Assembly: GCA_017893485.1 (NCBI GenBank)
Contig: CM030363.1
Coordinates: forward strand, 174,060,686 to 174,124,685
Length of the DNA stretch: 64,000 bases
Source of the DNA: Hemerocallis citrina
Lineage: Eukaryota > Streptophyta > Magnoliopsida > Asparagales > Asphodelaceae
Direction: 5' to 3'
Positions 10,628 to 23,205 of the stretch are shown here, one piece after another. Position 1 is the stretch's first letter. Every line of letters starts with the position of its first letter. A program made the translations under genes and the position numbers. The notes under the pieces were generated by a model that did not search any database, had not been told where the DNA came from, and saw only the letters and a list, made by a program, of their open reading frames with translations.

Positions 10628-10771
10628 CTAGTATCATGCACATGCGATGTACGTGGAAGAGGAAGGAAAAGGACAAAAAAGAAAAAATCTAGTATGATGC
10701 ACGTGCGATGCACGTGAAGAAGGAAAGAAAAGGACAAAAAAAAAACCCACCAACACGTGCGCTGCACGTGT
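10628..10771 (-). mobile_element. Helitron-like 3' ends: three tandem hairpins
   Basis: Read on the minus strand, a hairpin is followed by CATGATA and CTAG (10628-10631), then T: the signature of a Helitron 3' end. A second copy 61 bp away has a perfect 7-bp stem (CACGTGC GAT GCACGTG, 10700-10716) and again CTAG (10689-10692). A third hairpin (about 10754-10770) lacks CTAG. The units are separated by A/G-rich spacers of similar sequence. No RepHel helicase gene or 5' TC end is visible, so only the 3' end is called. Confidence 0.5.
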
Positions 10772-10894
10772 TTGCACACATACAAAAAAAATAAAAAATT
10801 GTTTATTTGTTTACCTACCCCATCTCTCCCATTATAATAGTTATAGATATGCGTAACACATGAAATCAACGCAAGGATTATTAAGGATGCTCAG

Positions 10895-13084
10895 TGTGAT
10901 GCCCCGCTTTTCAGAATACGGAATACGAGTACGTAACATAGGCCCAGCAAATAATATAAATACCATCCATAAGCTATACCAGACTAATTCAGCAATATGA
11001 ACAAAAACAAATCCACGCAAGAAAGATATAATCACATGAATCAAACATAACTCCAATAATAAATGAAATAATCGAATAATATAAATATCCAACATCTGGG
11101 ACAAAAACAAACTCCGGGTCATAGAGTCCAAAAACAAAGTACAAAGTCATAACAATGTTTAGAGAAATAAACTAGCAATAAATAAATTAAGCAGCGCAAT
11201 CTTGAACTTCATCTCTAGAATTGTTGCTCACCAATTCCTGCCGGTAGAATTCCTTCGGTACTTGTAAATTCTTGATCTTAAAAAAGAGAAAAGAGTACCC
11301 TTAGAGCAAGTCATGGGCAGCAAGTAGAGAAAAACAGAGGATAAAGGAAACATGTATATCAAGAAAAAAGGGACAGAATCAAAGTCAAAGAACAAAGCAA
11401 AGACAGACAATAATATTAAGGGTCTACAATCAATCATGCATGTAATGAGTGATGTCAAGTCAAGTTCAGTACAGGATCAGGCATGCAGGTTATTAATCGT
11501 TTTATTAATCTATCTAGTGCACGTACTACTGTATCCCATACTATAGGTTCGGCGCAAGCACACAGTGAACGTTTTAGATTGATGGTGAATTCACGGATCG
11601 TGTACTCGGCATTGATAACAATAATTTACATTCAAGAATTTACAATCAATCATTGCAATCAATACTCCTCCTTCCTTGTCAAGTGTTCAAGTGAGCAAGA
11701 AGGCCTTACCGAGTACATTTTCCGATCGTTCCCTACCAAGTCTACCCATACTACTCGGCTTGTTAATAGTTTATTTTCATTCTATGTGAGCATGTAAGAA
11801 GGTGTCAATATTGTATGATACTAAGTGTATCTAATTCTATGCGTTACAAACAAATCATGAAGCAAACATGTCAATTACACACCACTTACATAATCAGGAC
11901 AACATGACCTTGCTGTACTAAAACATGGATTACAGCCACTACAAAATAGAAAACCTGAACCAGTCAAAAGGTCTGAGAAGTAGACTTCCACACGGTTTCA
12001 GCAAATATATATAAGTCATACAAAAGCTACGGGAACTAGGGTGAAAACTCTATTCTATTCAGATTTTATGTCCATGCAGCATGATGTAAATTGTGTTCAC
12101 CTGTTTGTTTCAGATCAAGAAAACTTATCAAATAAATCCATAAAAATTCTGTGTGATTCCTACACATGTCTAGTTCCAGCTAGATTTATTTCAGATTTTT
12201 AATTTTCTTGTTAACATGCTCAAATAAATTAAGAAACAGTAAAATACGCATACATTTGTGAATTTAGAAATTCTGACACAGCTGTACCAAAATGATGATA
12301 TCTAACAGATGACACATCGGAATTCAAATCTGCAAAAAGGGTAGTAAACTAGACATCTGAGGCTAAATTTCTTACTCAGAAAGTTAATTCAAAATATGAC
12401 CGCAACATGGTCGGAAATCTGATTCAAAAAGGAACAACTAGCAGTCCAGAATATATTTTGACATGGATAGGCAACAAATTAATCATACAATCATGTATTT
12501 CATGCAAATTAATAATCAAAGTGTCAATAGGTGTTTAACATGCATCATTTCAGTTCTAAGATGTAATTTCACAGGCATGGTAATCAATTCATTAATCAAA
12601 GCAATCTAACATGTCTAATACACCAAACAATTCTACAATATGGATCTAGTTATTTTCATATATTTGTGCATATGCAAGAATATGTTTTAGATCAAAGAGA
12701 GCAGCACGATGTTAAGAATATCTCGGGTTAGCTCGTGTAAACCTTCAATAGACTTAACGAAATTTTCAAATACAACATGATAAAAGGACGTGATCTACTT
12801 GCAGAGATCAAAGAAATCTTTAACCAAATAAAATACTAGTTCAAGAAGAGACTTGCCTGTTAAATTACAGATTCGAATAATATAGAATAACGGGATAAGA
12901 ATCATGGGCGACGATCCAAAACACGGCGAGACATGTGCAAAAAACCAAACAGCAAGAGCTACAAATCAACAATAGCACTCCAAGATCGGATCCAAGGCAA
13001 ACAGCAAATGGCGAGATAAGATCCGCTACACGCAAAACACCAAACACCAATCGGCCAATGGTGTTCCTTCTCCTTTCCTTACTT

Positions 13085-13158
<74 letters not shown>

Positions 13159-13995
13159 GCGGCGACTAGCGGCACTCGGGACGACGGCGACGACACCACG
13201 GCGAGGCGGCGACACTGACGATGGTGGCACTGCGGTCGGGAAGCGATGGCAACGACAAGGCTTCGACGGCGTCTCTATTCACAATGAAAACAAAGGAGAC
13301 GACGATTGGGGGATGAACGGGGCTTGGACGGCGATGACGACAGCGCTACGGGATCTGTGGTGGTTGTGAGGGTGAACGGTAAGGGACTGGCGAAGGCAAT
13401 GGGGGCACGGAGTGGAGGAATGGTGGAGGCAAAGTGACGGCAATGGGTTTCGATGAGTTGGGTTCAAGCGGGTTTTGATGGCGAGGACGGGGATGATCGG
13501 AGGTGATGAGATGTTGGTGACGAGGGGTCGGTGAAGAGGACGATGGTGGAGGAGGAAGGTGGTCGGAGAGGCGATCAGTTGTTGGGTGGGTTTCGGTTGG
13601 GTGAAAACGAAACAGAGAGAGGGAGATATGCGGGTCGGGGAGAGAGAAAGCGGCGGAGAGAGAGAGGGTTAAAATATTAAGGTTTAATTACTAGGGTATT
13701 TAGTGTTTTAGGTTGTGGTTTAGTGGGTTTTGGGTACAGATTTTGGCTCTAAAAAGAGAAAAATGAATGCAATTCAATGAGACGAAGATAAAGGGGAACA
13801 AATCAATCTCAAAATAGGAAGAGCGAAATTTTGCAATGAATCAAAGATAGCAAAATTCAACCAAAAGAGCACAAAACGATCAAGAGGAAATAAAAGAACC
13901 CAAGAAAAGCTAAAAAAATATAATATTATAAAGGAATCCAGATACAATAATCAAAAGAGAACAAAATACAATAAAATCCAAAAATAGGGGTTACA
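10895..13995 (-). mobile_element. 3' LTR of element B
   Basis: 3101 bp. On the minus strand it runs from TGTAACCCC (right end, 13995) to CATCACA (left end). It pairs with 18966-22025 along the whole length; a 300-bp sample (12061-12360) shows about four differences. It carries an expanded GA run at 13089-13155. Compared with the other LTR it lacks the bases that form the TATA box. ORFs seen in its GA-rich part are composition artefacts. Confidence 0.9.
13089..13155. repeat. (GA)n microsatellite in LTR
   Basis: About 67 bp of almost pure GA with one A interruption. At the equivalent place in the partner LTR (21161-21176) only about eight GA units are present, which accounts for most of the length difference between the two LTRs. 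Confidence 0.95.
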
Positions 13996-14012
13996 AATCC
14001 TACCCACCTTAC
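13996..14012 (-). other. Polypurine tract of element B
   Basis: On the minus strand AAGGTGGGTAGGATT directly precedes the LTR start TGTAACCCC. The same GGTGGGTAGGAT is used by element D at 56398-56410, tying the two families together. Confidence 0.75.
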
Positions 14013-14098
14013 AAGAATAACTTTGTCCTCAAAATTCATACAAGAGGTACATAGGGTGAACCCCGAAACAACCAAACAAAATCACGCAAAACAAAGCA

Positions 14099-17000
14099 CT
14101 ACTCAAACAAATGAGAAAACCTCTCCCTAATGTCCTCCTCCAACCCCCAAGTCGACTCACCTGGCAAGTGAGGATCCCAAGAAACTCGGACCAACTTGAT
14201 GACTTTATTCTTCAACACTTTCTCTTGACGGTCTAAGATAGAGACTGGTTGAATTTCACAGGACAAATCCGGCCTCACAGATAAGTCTGAGCAGTCCTCC
14301 ACATGACTGTCATCCCTGATGTATTTCCTGAGCTGAGAAACATGGAATACATCATGGACACCCGCTAAAGCTGGCAGTAGTGCGAGCCTGCAAGCTACCT
14401 TTCCCACACATTCCACAATATCGAATGGACCGATGAACCGAGGAATCAACTTGCCCCCGCCTCCAAAATGGATAACACATTTCCAAGGCGATACCTTGAG
14501 GAACACATGCTCGTCTGTCTCAAACTTTATAGGTCTACGATGACAGTCAGCCTACTTCTTCTGCCGATCCTGCGCGGCCTGCAAATGCTTTCGAATCTGA
14601 GCCACGACATCAATTGTCTTCGTGATCAACTCGGGACCTAAAAGCTTCCTCTCGCCGATATCATCCCAACAGACCGGCGATCTACACCTGCGCCCAAACA
14701 AAGCTTCAAATAGAGCTGCATTGAGACTCGCCTGGTAACTATTATTATAAGAGAACTCAGCCAACTGAAGATGATCTTCTCACGAACCTCCAAACTGAAG
14801 AATGCAGAATCTCAACATGTCGTCTAGGGTCTGAATTGTCCTTTCTAACTACCCATCCGTCTAAGGATGGAACGCTGAACTGTAGCTCAACTTGGTACCC
14901 AAGCTCTTCTGTAGGCTCTCCCAGAATTGAGACCTAAATCTTGTATCTCTATTCGATAAGATGCTAACAGAAACTCCATGCGGACGGACAACCTCTTGAA
15001 CATACTGCTCGGCCAAACTTTCCGTGGACTGACCCACATGAAAAGGAATGAAGTGAGAACACTTCGTCAGCCGATCCACTATCACCCAGATAGCATTATA
15101 ACCTTTACCTCGGCAAAGCTGTCACAAAGTCCATCGTGATATGCTCCCACTTCCACTCTGGAATTGGAAATGGTTGCAAAAGTCCCGCGGTCCTCTGATG
15201 CTCTGCCTTCACTTGCTGACAGATCAGGCACTGGGCGACGAATCGAGCCACATCCCTCTTCATGCCATGCCACCAGAAATGTTGCTTAAAGTTCCTGTAC
15301 ACCTTGGTACCACCAGGATGAATAGAATATGGGGACCGATGAGCTTCCTCCAGTAGCTTCTGCCTGACTTCCCCTCTAGGTACACACAACCTAGAGCTAA
15401 AACGAAGCGACACACCAGCATGAATGACCAAATCAGATCTCAAACCAGCTTCTACCTCACTTTGAAACTCCTGCAACTGCGGGTCACTCACTTGGGCTGC
15501 CTTGATCTGCTCTACCAAGGAAGACTGCAACTACAACATCATGAACTGCCGATCTGATCCAGGAAGCAACACATCCAACTCCATCCTCCTCATGTCCTCC
15601 ACTAGCTCCTTCTGCTGAGTAAGGAACATAGCGGCAGACCTCCGACTCAAAGCAACAGGCACCAAATTTACTCTGCCCGGGTGATACTGCAAATTGATGT
15701 CAAATTCTGCCATCAATTCCGGCCATCTCCTCTGCTTCATGTTCAAATCCTTCTGCATGAAAACATACTTGAGGCTCTTATGATCTGTGAATATCTCCAC
15801 TCTATCCCCAAACAAATAATGCCTCCACAATTTCAAGGCAAAAACCACGACCGCAAGCTCCAGATCATGCGTGGGGTAGTTCTTCTCATGAGGTCTCAAC
15901 TTCCTCGATGCATAAGCGACCACCCTGCCTCATTGCATCAGCACTGCTCCAAGACCTCTACCCAAAGCATCACAATGGATCACAAAATCACCTGAACTGT
16001 CGGGTATAGTCAGCACAGGTGCTAACGTCAACCGACGCTTCAACTCGGCAAAAGATTCATCACAAGCTTCATCCCAGACAAACTTCTGCTCTTTCTTGGT
16101 CAAACTAGTCAGAGGTCCAGCAATCTTTGAGAAATCCTGAACGAACTTCTGATAATAACTGGCCAAACCAAGAAAACTCCGCACCTCAGGAACAGACTTC
16201 GGAATAGGCCAATCCTTGACCGCGAAATTCTTCGCAGGATCCAGAGAAACACTATCCCCAGAAATAATATGGACCAGAAAAGCAACCTGATGCAGCCAGA
16301 ACTCACACTTATTGAGCTTCCCATACAGCTGGTTCTCCTTCAAAGTCTGCAGAACCACCTTCAAGTGCTCAACATGATCCTCCTTGTTCCGCGAGTACAC
16401 CAATATGTCGTCAATGAAAACCACGACAAACTGATCCAAGAACGGAAAAAATACCCTGTTCATCAGACTCATGAACACAGCCGGTGCATTAGTCACTCCA
16501 GAAGGCATCACCAAGAACTCGTAATGCTCGTACCTCGTTCGAAAAGCCGTTTTCGGAACATCCTCTAACTTCACCTCGACTTGATTTAACCTAGAACGAA
16601 GATCCAACTTCGAGAACACTGAAGCACCTCCCAGTTGGTCGAATAAATCGTCAATCCTCGGCAATGGATACCGATTATTGACAGTGACATTGTTAAACTC
16701 CCTGTAGTCAATGCAAAGCCTGCGGCTTCCATCATTCTTGCTGACAAACAGAACTGGGGCTCTCCATGGCGAAATACTAGGCCGGATAAAGCCCTTATCA
16801 AGTAGCTCCTGAACTTGCACCTTCAGTTCCGCCAATTCAACCAGCGCCATATGATACAGACTCTTGGAAATACGCACTGTACCTGGCTGAACATCAATGC
16901 TGAACTCCACATCTCGGTCTGGCGGCAAACTGGTAAAATCCTCGGAAAAAACATAAAGGAAGTCCCGCACAACTAAAGGTGCAACAACCCCATCGGAATC

Positions 17001-17438
17001 CAAAGACACAGAGGAAACAGACTTGGGGTCCATCGAGTTCTTGACATGCCCTGACGGTGTCTCACCCGCATGGAAAACAAACTCTGGTTGACCAGAAAGC
17101 CTAAAAGTCACATTCTTCTCCCGACAATCAATCACGGCACAAGAAACACTTAACAAGTCAATGCCCAGAATGACATCAAAACTGGAATTGGGAATCAAAA
17201 TCAGATCAGCCCAGAACTCCACACCACTAATCAGCAACGGACTCTACTTGCAAACCCTAGAATAGACAATGACACCTCCACCTGTGGTGATGTCCCAAGA
17301 TGCGGGCATAGCATCGCTAGCCAAACCATGCTGATCGACAAAGCGGAAAGAGATAAAAGAGTGGGTAGCATCCGAATCAAATAACACATGAGTTGGAAGG
17401 GAGAAGAATAAAATCACACCTAGAAGAAGATCAAACAA
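14099..17438 (-). pseudogene. Gypsy pol remnant of element B
   Basis: Domains on the minus strand: protease with VLFDSDATHSFIS (about 17385), where the family has DSG; RT in an open stretch of 435 codons (17237-15930) with an intact FIDD box; RNase H (about 15990-15650, [10 protein letters not shown]) split by a TGA at 15928; integrase zinc region (HFWWHGMKRD, CLICQQ); integrase core (MDFVTALPR, then SNRD near 14952, normally SDRD); and C-terminal chromodomain-like end (GESTWGLEEDIRERF) stopping at 14099. Stops occur at 15928, 15531 and 14551, and a frame change lies near 15100. RT looks usable in isolation, but protease Gly to Asp and the integrase second Asp to Asn would each be expected to disable the copy. 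Confidence 0.88.
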
Positions 17439-17625
17439 AAGAATAAGGTGCTAGCAGGATATATGCACGAATAATTGTACAAAAGAGGGAAAATAGCATG
17501 CAGAAAACTGAAATAAAGAAAAGAAAGTACAACTACTGTGATATACCTGCAACCACTCCAATAGCAACTTCTGCTTTCTCGGCTGTCAGGTTATAAGCCT
17601 GACCACGACCTCCAGCCTGACCTCC

Positions 17626-18753
17626 TCAAGGAGCTACACGCCTCTGATCAAAAGCTTGTCTCTGTGGTGGAAGAGACAGTCTATCCTGACCACGAGTCGG
17701 CGCTCCTAACTGAGCAGTACTAGAAGCTGGTGCAGGAGCCCTATTCCTCAGGTAGTCACGAACTATATGCTCACTGCTCCCACACACTGGATGCAGCCGA
17801 TTGGTCATCCTGCAGTCTCACTGTGAATGCCGAGCCTTATGTCAATAGCCACAAGTCTCAACAGTCCTCGGGACAACAGGTGCATACGGCTATACTCTCG
17901 CAGGAGGGGGCAGAACTGGCCTCCGAATAGGTCCTTCGATAGGCTGAGTTTCAATAGGGTGCAAAACAGTCCGCTGAGGAACACCTGACCAGCTGAGGGT
18001 CTGCTCCTGAATCCGAGCAGCATCCAGAATATCGACATAGGCACGAAGCCGAAGAGCAGCCAAACGGTTCTGGATGGGAAAACTCAAACCCAACTGAAAT
18101 CTGCTAGCCCAAGCCTTATCAATGGCAACAAGGGCGGGAGCAAAGCGACTGAGTCGAGTAAACTCTACAGCATACTCGTCCACGAAACGGTTTTCCTGAT
18201 GAAGACAATGCTCAAATTAATACTGTCACAGGTGAAGTAGGCAACAAAAAATGATATTTAAGAACACTATCTAGCTGACTTGAGTTAGGAAAACAAATTA
18301 TCGCTCCATCTCTACCTTGGTGACACTGGGAAAGAACTTCGCCATGAAGCTCTCCGAGAAAGTGCCCCACTCAATGGGTCTCGGCATCCTCTCGGATTGA
18401 ACTCGCCACCAGATGTGAGCGAGATCCACCAATTGGATGCGAACCACATCAACACAATCCGCCTCGGTAACATGAGCGGTGATCAGTAGTTGCTCCGTCC
18501 AGATAAGCCATTGCTCAGCCTCCAACGGCGACTCGGTACCCAAAAACTTATCTGGGTGCAGCCTCATGAAATTTGCTACTGTACCAGGCTTAGGTGGCAG
18601 AGGCCCAGGTGCAAGTCCAATGGCCGCCAAAGTGGCCTTCATCAGTTCATTGTGCACCTGCTGGAGAGCCATCATCCGCTGAATCGTTTGGAGAATGGCA
18701 ACGTTGTCCGGCTGCACATCTCTCAGGTGAGAAGAAGAATTCCCACGAGCCAT
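17626..18753 (-). pseudogene. Gypsy gag remnant of element B
   Basis: Starts at ATG 18753 (MARGNSSSHLRD), chosen because it is the first ATG with gag-like sequence after the primer site. Retrotransposon-gag features follow (HPDKFLGTESPLEAEQWL, then IWWRVQSER). A stop at 18298 begins a stretch of about 85 bp with no gag similarity; gag resumes in the same frame at about 18205 (VDEYAVEFTRLSRFAP). The knuckle near 17790 reads HPVCGSSEHIVRDY, with the first and last Cys of CCHC replaced. Confidence 0.82.
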
Positions 18754-18940
18754 AGCTTGAAACACGATCAAAGATGGTCATTACCCAGATTATATGTTGG
18801 TTATTATACAAATATTCATGTGATTATCGTGGTGTACAAATCACTGAGTTAACCCGGCTAGAACCAAACTTGACTAATATATCAATCAATGCTAAACCTC
18901 CATAAAGTCGGTCATGTTTGACTGATATATTACTTAAACC

Positions 18941-18955
18941 TGGGCTCTGATACCA
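18941..18955 (-). other. Primer-binding site of element B
   Basis: On the minus strand TGGTATCAGAGCCCA, ten bases from the 5' LTR: a perfect initiator tRNA-Met primer match over the first 12 bases. Confidence 0.9.
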
Positions 18956-18965
18956 CTGAAAACTA

Positions 18966-21900
18966 TGTCACGCCCCGCTTCCCAGAATACGAAATACGAG
19001 TACATAACGTAGGCCCAGCAAATGATGTAAACACCATCCATAAGCTGTACCAGACTAACTCAGCAATATGAACAAAAACAAATCCACGCAAGAAAGATAT
19101 AATCAAATGAATCAAATATAACTCCAATAATAAATGAAATAATCTAATAATATAAATATCCAACATCTGGGAAAAAAACAAACTCCGGGTCATAGAGCCC
19201 AAAAACAAAATACAAAATCATAACAATATTTAGAGAAATAAACTAGCAATAAATAAATTAAGCAGCACAATCTTTAACTCCATCTCTTGAATTGTTGCTC
19301 ACCAATTCCTACTGGTAGAGTTCCTTCGGGTTCTGTAAATTCTTGATCTAAAAGAGAGAAAAGAGTGCCTTTAGAGTAAGTCGTGGGCAGCAAGTAGAGA
19401 AAAATAGAGGATAAAGGAAACATGTATATCAAGGAAAAAGGAACATGATCAAAGTCAAAGAACAAAGAAAGACAGGCAATAATATCAAGGGTCTACAATT
19501 AATCACACATGTAATGAGTAATGTCAAGTCAAGTTCAATACAAGATCAAGCATGCAAGTTATTAATCATTTTATTAATCTATCTAGTGCACGTACTATTG
19601 CATCCCATACTATAGGTTCGGCGCAAGCATATAGTAAATGTTTTAGATTGATGGTAAATTCACGGATCGTGTACTCGGCATTGATAACAACAATTTAAAT
19701 TCAAGAATTTACAATCAATCATTGTAATCAATACTCCTCCTTCCATGTCAAGTGTTCAAGTGAGCAAGAAGGCCTTACCAAGTACATTTTTTGATCGTTC
19801 GCTACCAAGTCTACCTATAATACCACGACTTTTTAATAGTTTATTTTCATCCTATGTGAGCATGCAAGAAGGTTTCAATATTGTATGATACTAAGTGTAT
19901 CTAATTCTATACGTTATAGACAAATTATGAGGCAAACATGTCAATTACGCACCATTTACATAATCAGGACAACATGACCTTGCTGTACTAAAACATGGAT
20001 TACAACCACTACAAAATAGAAAATCTAAATTCGTCAGAAGGTCTAGGAAGTAAACTTCCACACGGTTTCAGCAAATATATATAAGTCATACAAAAGCTAT
20101 GGGAACTAGGGTGAAAACTCTATTCTATTCAGATTTTATGTCCATGCAGCATGATGTAAATTGTGTTCACCTATTTGTTTCAGATCAAGAAAACTTATCA
20201 AATAAATCCATAAAAATTCTGTGTGATTCCTACACATGTCTAGTTCCAGCTAGATTTATTTCAGATTTTTAATTTTCTTGTTAACATGCTCAAATAAATT
20301 AAGAAACAGTAAAATACGCATGCATTTGTGAATTTAGAAATTCTGACACAGCTGGACCAAAATGATGATATCTAACAGATGACACATCGGAATTCAAATA
20401 TGCAAAAAGGATAGTAAACTAGACATCTGAGGCTAAATTTCTTGCTCAGAAAGTTAATTCAAAATATGACCGCAACATGGTCGGAAATCTGATTCAAAAA
20501 AGAACAACTAGCAGTCCAAAATATATTTTGACATGGATAGGCAACAAATTAATCATACAATCATGTATTTCATGCAAATAAATAATCAAAGTGTCAATAG
20601 GTGTTTAACATGCATCATTTCAGTTCTAAGATGTAATTTCACATGCATGGTAATTAATTCATTAATCAAAGCAATCTAACATGTCTAATACACCAAACAA
20701 GTCTACAATATGGATCTAGTTATTTTCATGTATTTGTGCATATGCAAGAAACAATAGGGACTAGGTTTTAGATCAAAGAGAGCGGCACAATGTTAAGAAT
20801 ATCTCGGGTTAGCTCGTGTAAACCCTCAATAGACTTAATAGAATTGTCAAATACAGGATGATAAGAAAAAGTACGGGATCTACTTGTAGAGATCAAAGAA
20901 ATATTGAACAAAATAAAATACTTGTTCAAGAAGAGACCTGTCTGTTAAATTGCAGATTCGAATAATATAGAATAACGGGACAAGAATTCCGGACGACCCG
21001 GCAAGACACGTGCAAAAAACCAAACAACAAGAGCAACAAATCAGCAACAACACTCCAAGATCGGATCCAAGGCAAACAACAAATGGCGAGACGAGATCTG
21101 CCACACGCAAAACACTAAAAACCAATCGGCAATGGTGTTCCTTCTCCTTCCTTACTTCGACAGAGAGAGAGAGAGTGGGAGACTGGCGGCAACTAGCGGT
21201 GCTCGGGACGACAGTGACGACACCATAGTGAGGCGGCGACACTACGGTCGGGAAGCGACGGCAACGGCGAGGCTTCGACGACAGCTCTATTCACAACGAA
21301 AATAGAGTAGACGACGACTGGGGATGAACGGGGCTTGGACAGCGATGACGACAGCGCTAGGGGATCTGCAGTGGTTGCAAGGGTGAACGGTGAGGGATTG
21401 GCAAAGGCAATGGGGGCACGGAGTGGAGGAACGGTGGCGGCGAAGTGACGGCAATGGGTTTCGATGAGTTGGGTTCGAGCGGATTTTGATGGCGAGGACG
21501 GGGATGATCAGAGGCAATGAGATGGTGGTGACAAGGGGATGGTGAAGAGGATGATGGTGGAGGAGGAAGGTGGTCGCAGTGGTGATCGGTTGTTGGGTGG
21601 GTTTCAGTTGGGTGAAAATGAAACAGAGAGAGGGAGAGATAAGGGTCGGGGAGAGAGAAAGCGGCGGAGAGAGAGGGAGGGTTAAAATATTAGGGTTTAA
21701 TTAATAGGGTATTTATAGGAGATTAAGAAATAGGGTTTTAGGTTGTGGTTTAGTGGGTTTTGGGTACAGATTTTGGCTCCAAAAGGAGAAAAATGAAAGC
21801 AATTCAATGAGACAAAGATAAAGGGAAACAAATCAAACTCAAAATAGAAAGAGCGAAATTTTGCAATGAACCAAAGATAGCAAAATTCAACCAAAAGAGC

Positions 21901-22025
21901 ACAGTTCGATCAAGAGGAAATAAAAGAACCCAAGAAAAGCCAAAAATAGATAATATTATAAAGGAATCTAGATACAATAATCAAAAAAGAACAAAATACA
22001 ATAAAATCAAAAAATAGGGGTTACA
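18966..22025 (-). mobile_element. 5' LTR of element B
   Basis: 3060 bp, from TGTAACCCC (minus strand, 22025) to GGCGTGACA (18966). It keeps a TATA box (TATAAATA on the minus strand, 21710-21717) that is absent from the partner LTR. The U3/leader region holds a GC-rich, GA-rich block like the partner. Confidence 0.9.
21710..21717 (-). promoter_or_regulatory. TATA box in the 5' LTR of element B
   Basis: TATAAATA on the minus strand, upstream of a purine/pyrimidine-rich leader. The homologous place in the 3' LTR (about 13695-13712) has lost about 17 bp here and has no TATAAATA. Confidence 0.5.
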
Positions 22026-22234
22026 TTCCGGGTATTGCAAAAACTGCTATGTGATATTTCAAAATGATTCCTGTGTTTCTATCGCACAACTACAAGATAC
22101 TGACTCTTCCCCCTCGTGTACTCACCAAGGCCATGTACGGATTAATATCAATCTCTTGTGGTCTGTTAGACCTATGTTACATGTATCTTGATAACCTTTG
22201 TCATAGTTGCATTGACATGATGGAAGAAAGATAT
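22026..22234. other. Short spacer between element B and the Harbinger element
   Basis: About 210 bp with no recognised feature. It contains an open frame from 22064 that runs into the transposon end and has no recognisable domain. Confidence 0.4.
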
Positions 22235-23205
22235 GGGCCTGTTTGGATACGTTTTTTGGGCCCGTTTTGTGAAAATTATTTTGTGAAAACGCGTTTGGTT
22301 ACATTTTCTTTTGGGGCTTCTTTTTAGAAAAAAACCCAAAGGTTGTTTTCTCTCCTTTTGGCTTTCCCCTTCCTCTCTCTTCTTTGACGCTGACTTCAGA
22401 TCTGAAAACCCTTGTTGCCCTCTTTACTCCCATCTTGCGAATCCTTTACTCCATCTTCACTCTAATCAAGAGTCGATACTTTCTTCATCGATTCGCTCTA
22501 TTTTCCTCTTCTCACCCCCCTCGACGCTAGATTCATGGTCTGTGAGACCAGATCTGCTTTTACACGAAAGTGTTTTCGAGAACGTTGTAGTAGAATCACA
22601 CGTCGGCCGAGGGAATCTGTCGGAGACAACTTCTTGAGCTTTGAAAGTAAACAAACCAAGGTATGTTTAAAATTAATTTAATTTTTTTGCTTGTGTTTTG
22701 TATTGAGTCGTTGTTAATTCCAGATCTGTTAAAAAAAATCCCTTTTTTTCTGTTATTTTTTGCCGGAGTACCGATTTGAGGGACAATTTTTTTTTGCTGT
22801 GATTTGGACATGATGAGTACTGATCCTCAAGTTCGACGTCGATTTAATAATTCCAGATCTGAATCCAAAAAAAAAATTCTTTTTTTTTATTTCTGGACCT
22901 ATACTGAATTGAGGGATAAAGATTTTTACTGAACTGAAATTGGAAATGATGTGTTCTGATCCTACGGTCGACGTCGCTTTTGTTACTTTTTGAAATTGGA
23001 TATTTCAATTGTACTGGATTAAAGATGGTGGCTGAAGTGGAATTGGAGATTTTTTTTGAAATGTGATTTCGATTGAACTGGAACTGGATAGTAGACATCA
23101 TCAACAATTGCTATAGTAACCTCAAATTAGTTTGTCCTGTTCACTGTTAATGTTGAGCAATTGATGAATGTTATTTTATAATGATCGTTTCTGTCGCTAA
23201 TGAAG

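Larger units (their letters stand above)
10895..22025 (-). mobile_element. Tekay-like Ty3/gypsy element B, full length
   Basis: Two direct LTRs (10895-13995 and 18966-22025) flank gag-pol remnants on the minus strand, with a primer site next to the right LTR and a purine tract next to the left one. Long LTRs and the domain order (gag, protease, RT, RNase H, integrase, divergent C-terminal chromodomain) fit the Tekay/Del chromoviruses. The five bases outside the LTRs are CTCAG on the left and TTCCG on the right, which is not a convincing target duplication. Confidence 0.9.

Noticed and set aside
12865..13369. ORFs on both strands through the GA repeat
   Set aside because: Encoded by the GA microsatellite (Ser-Leu and Arg-Glu runs) inside an LTR.
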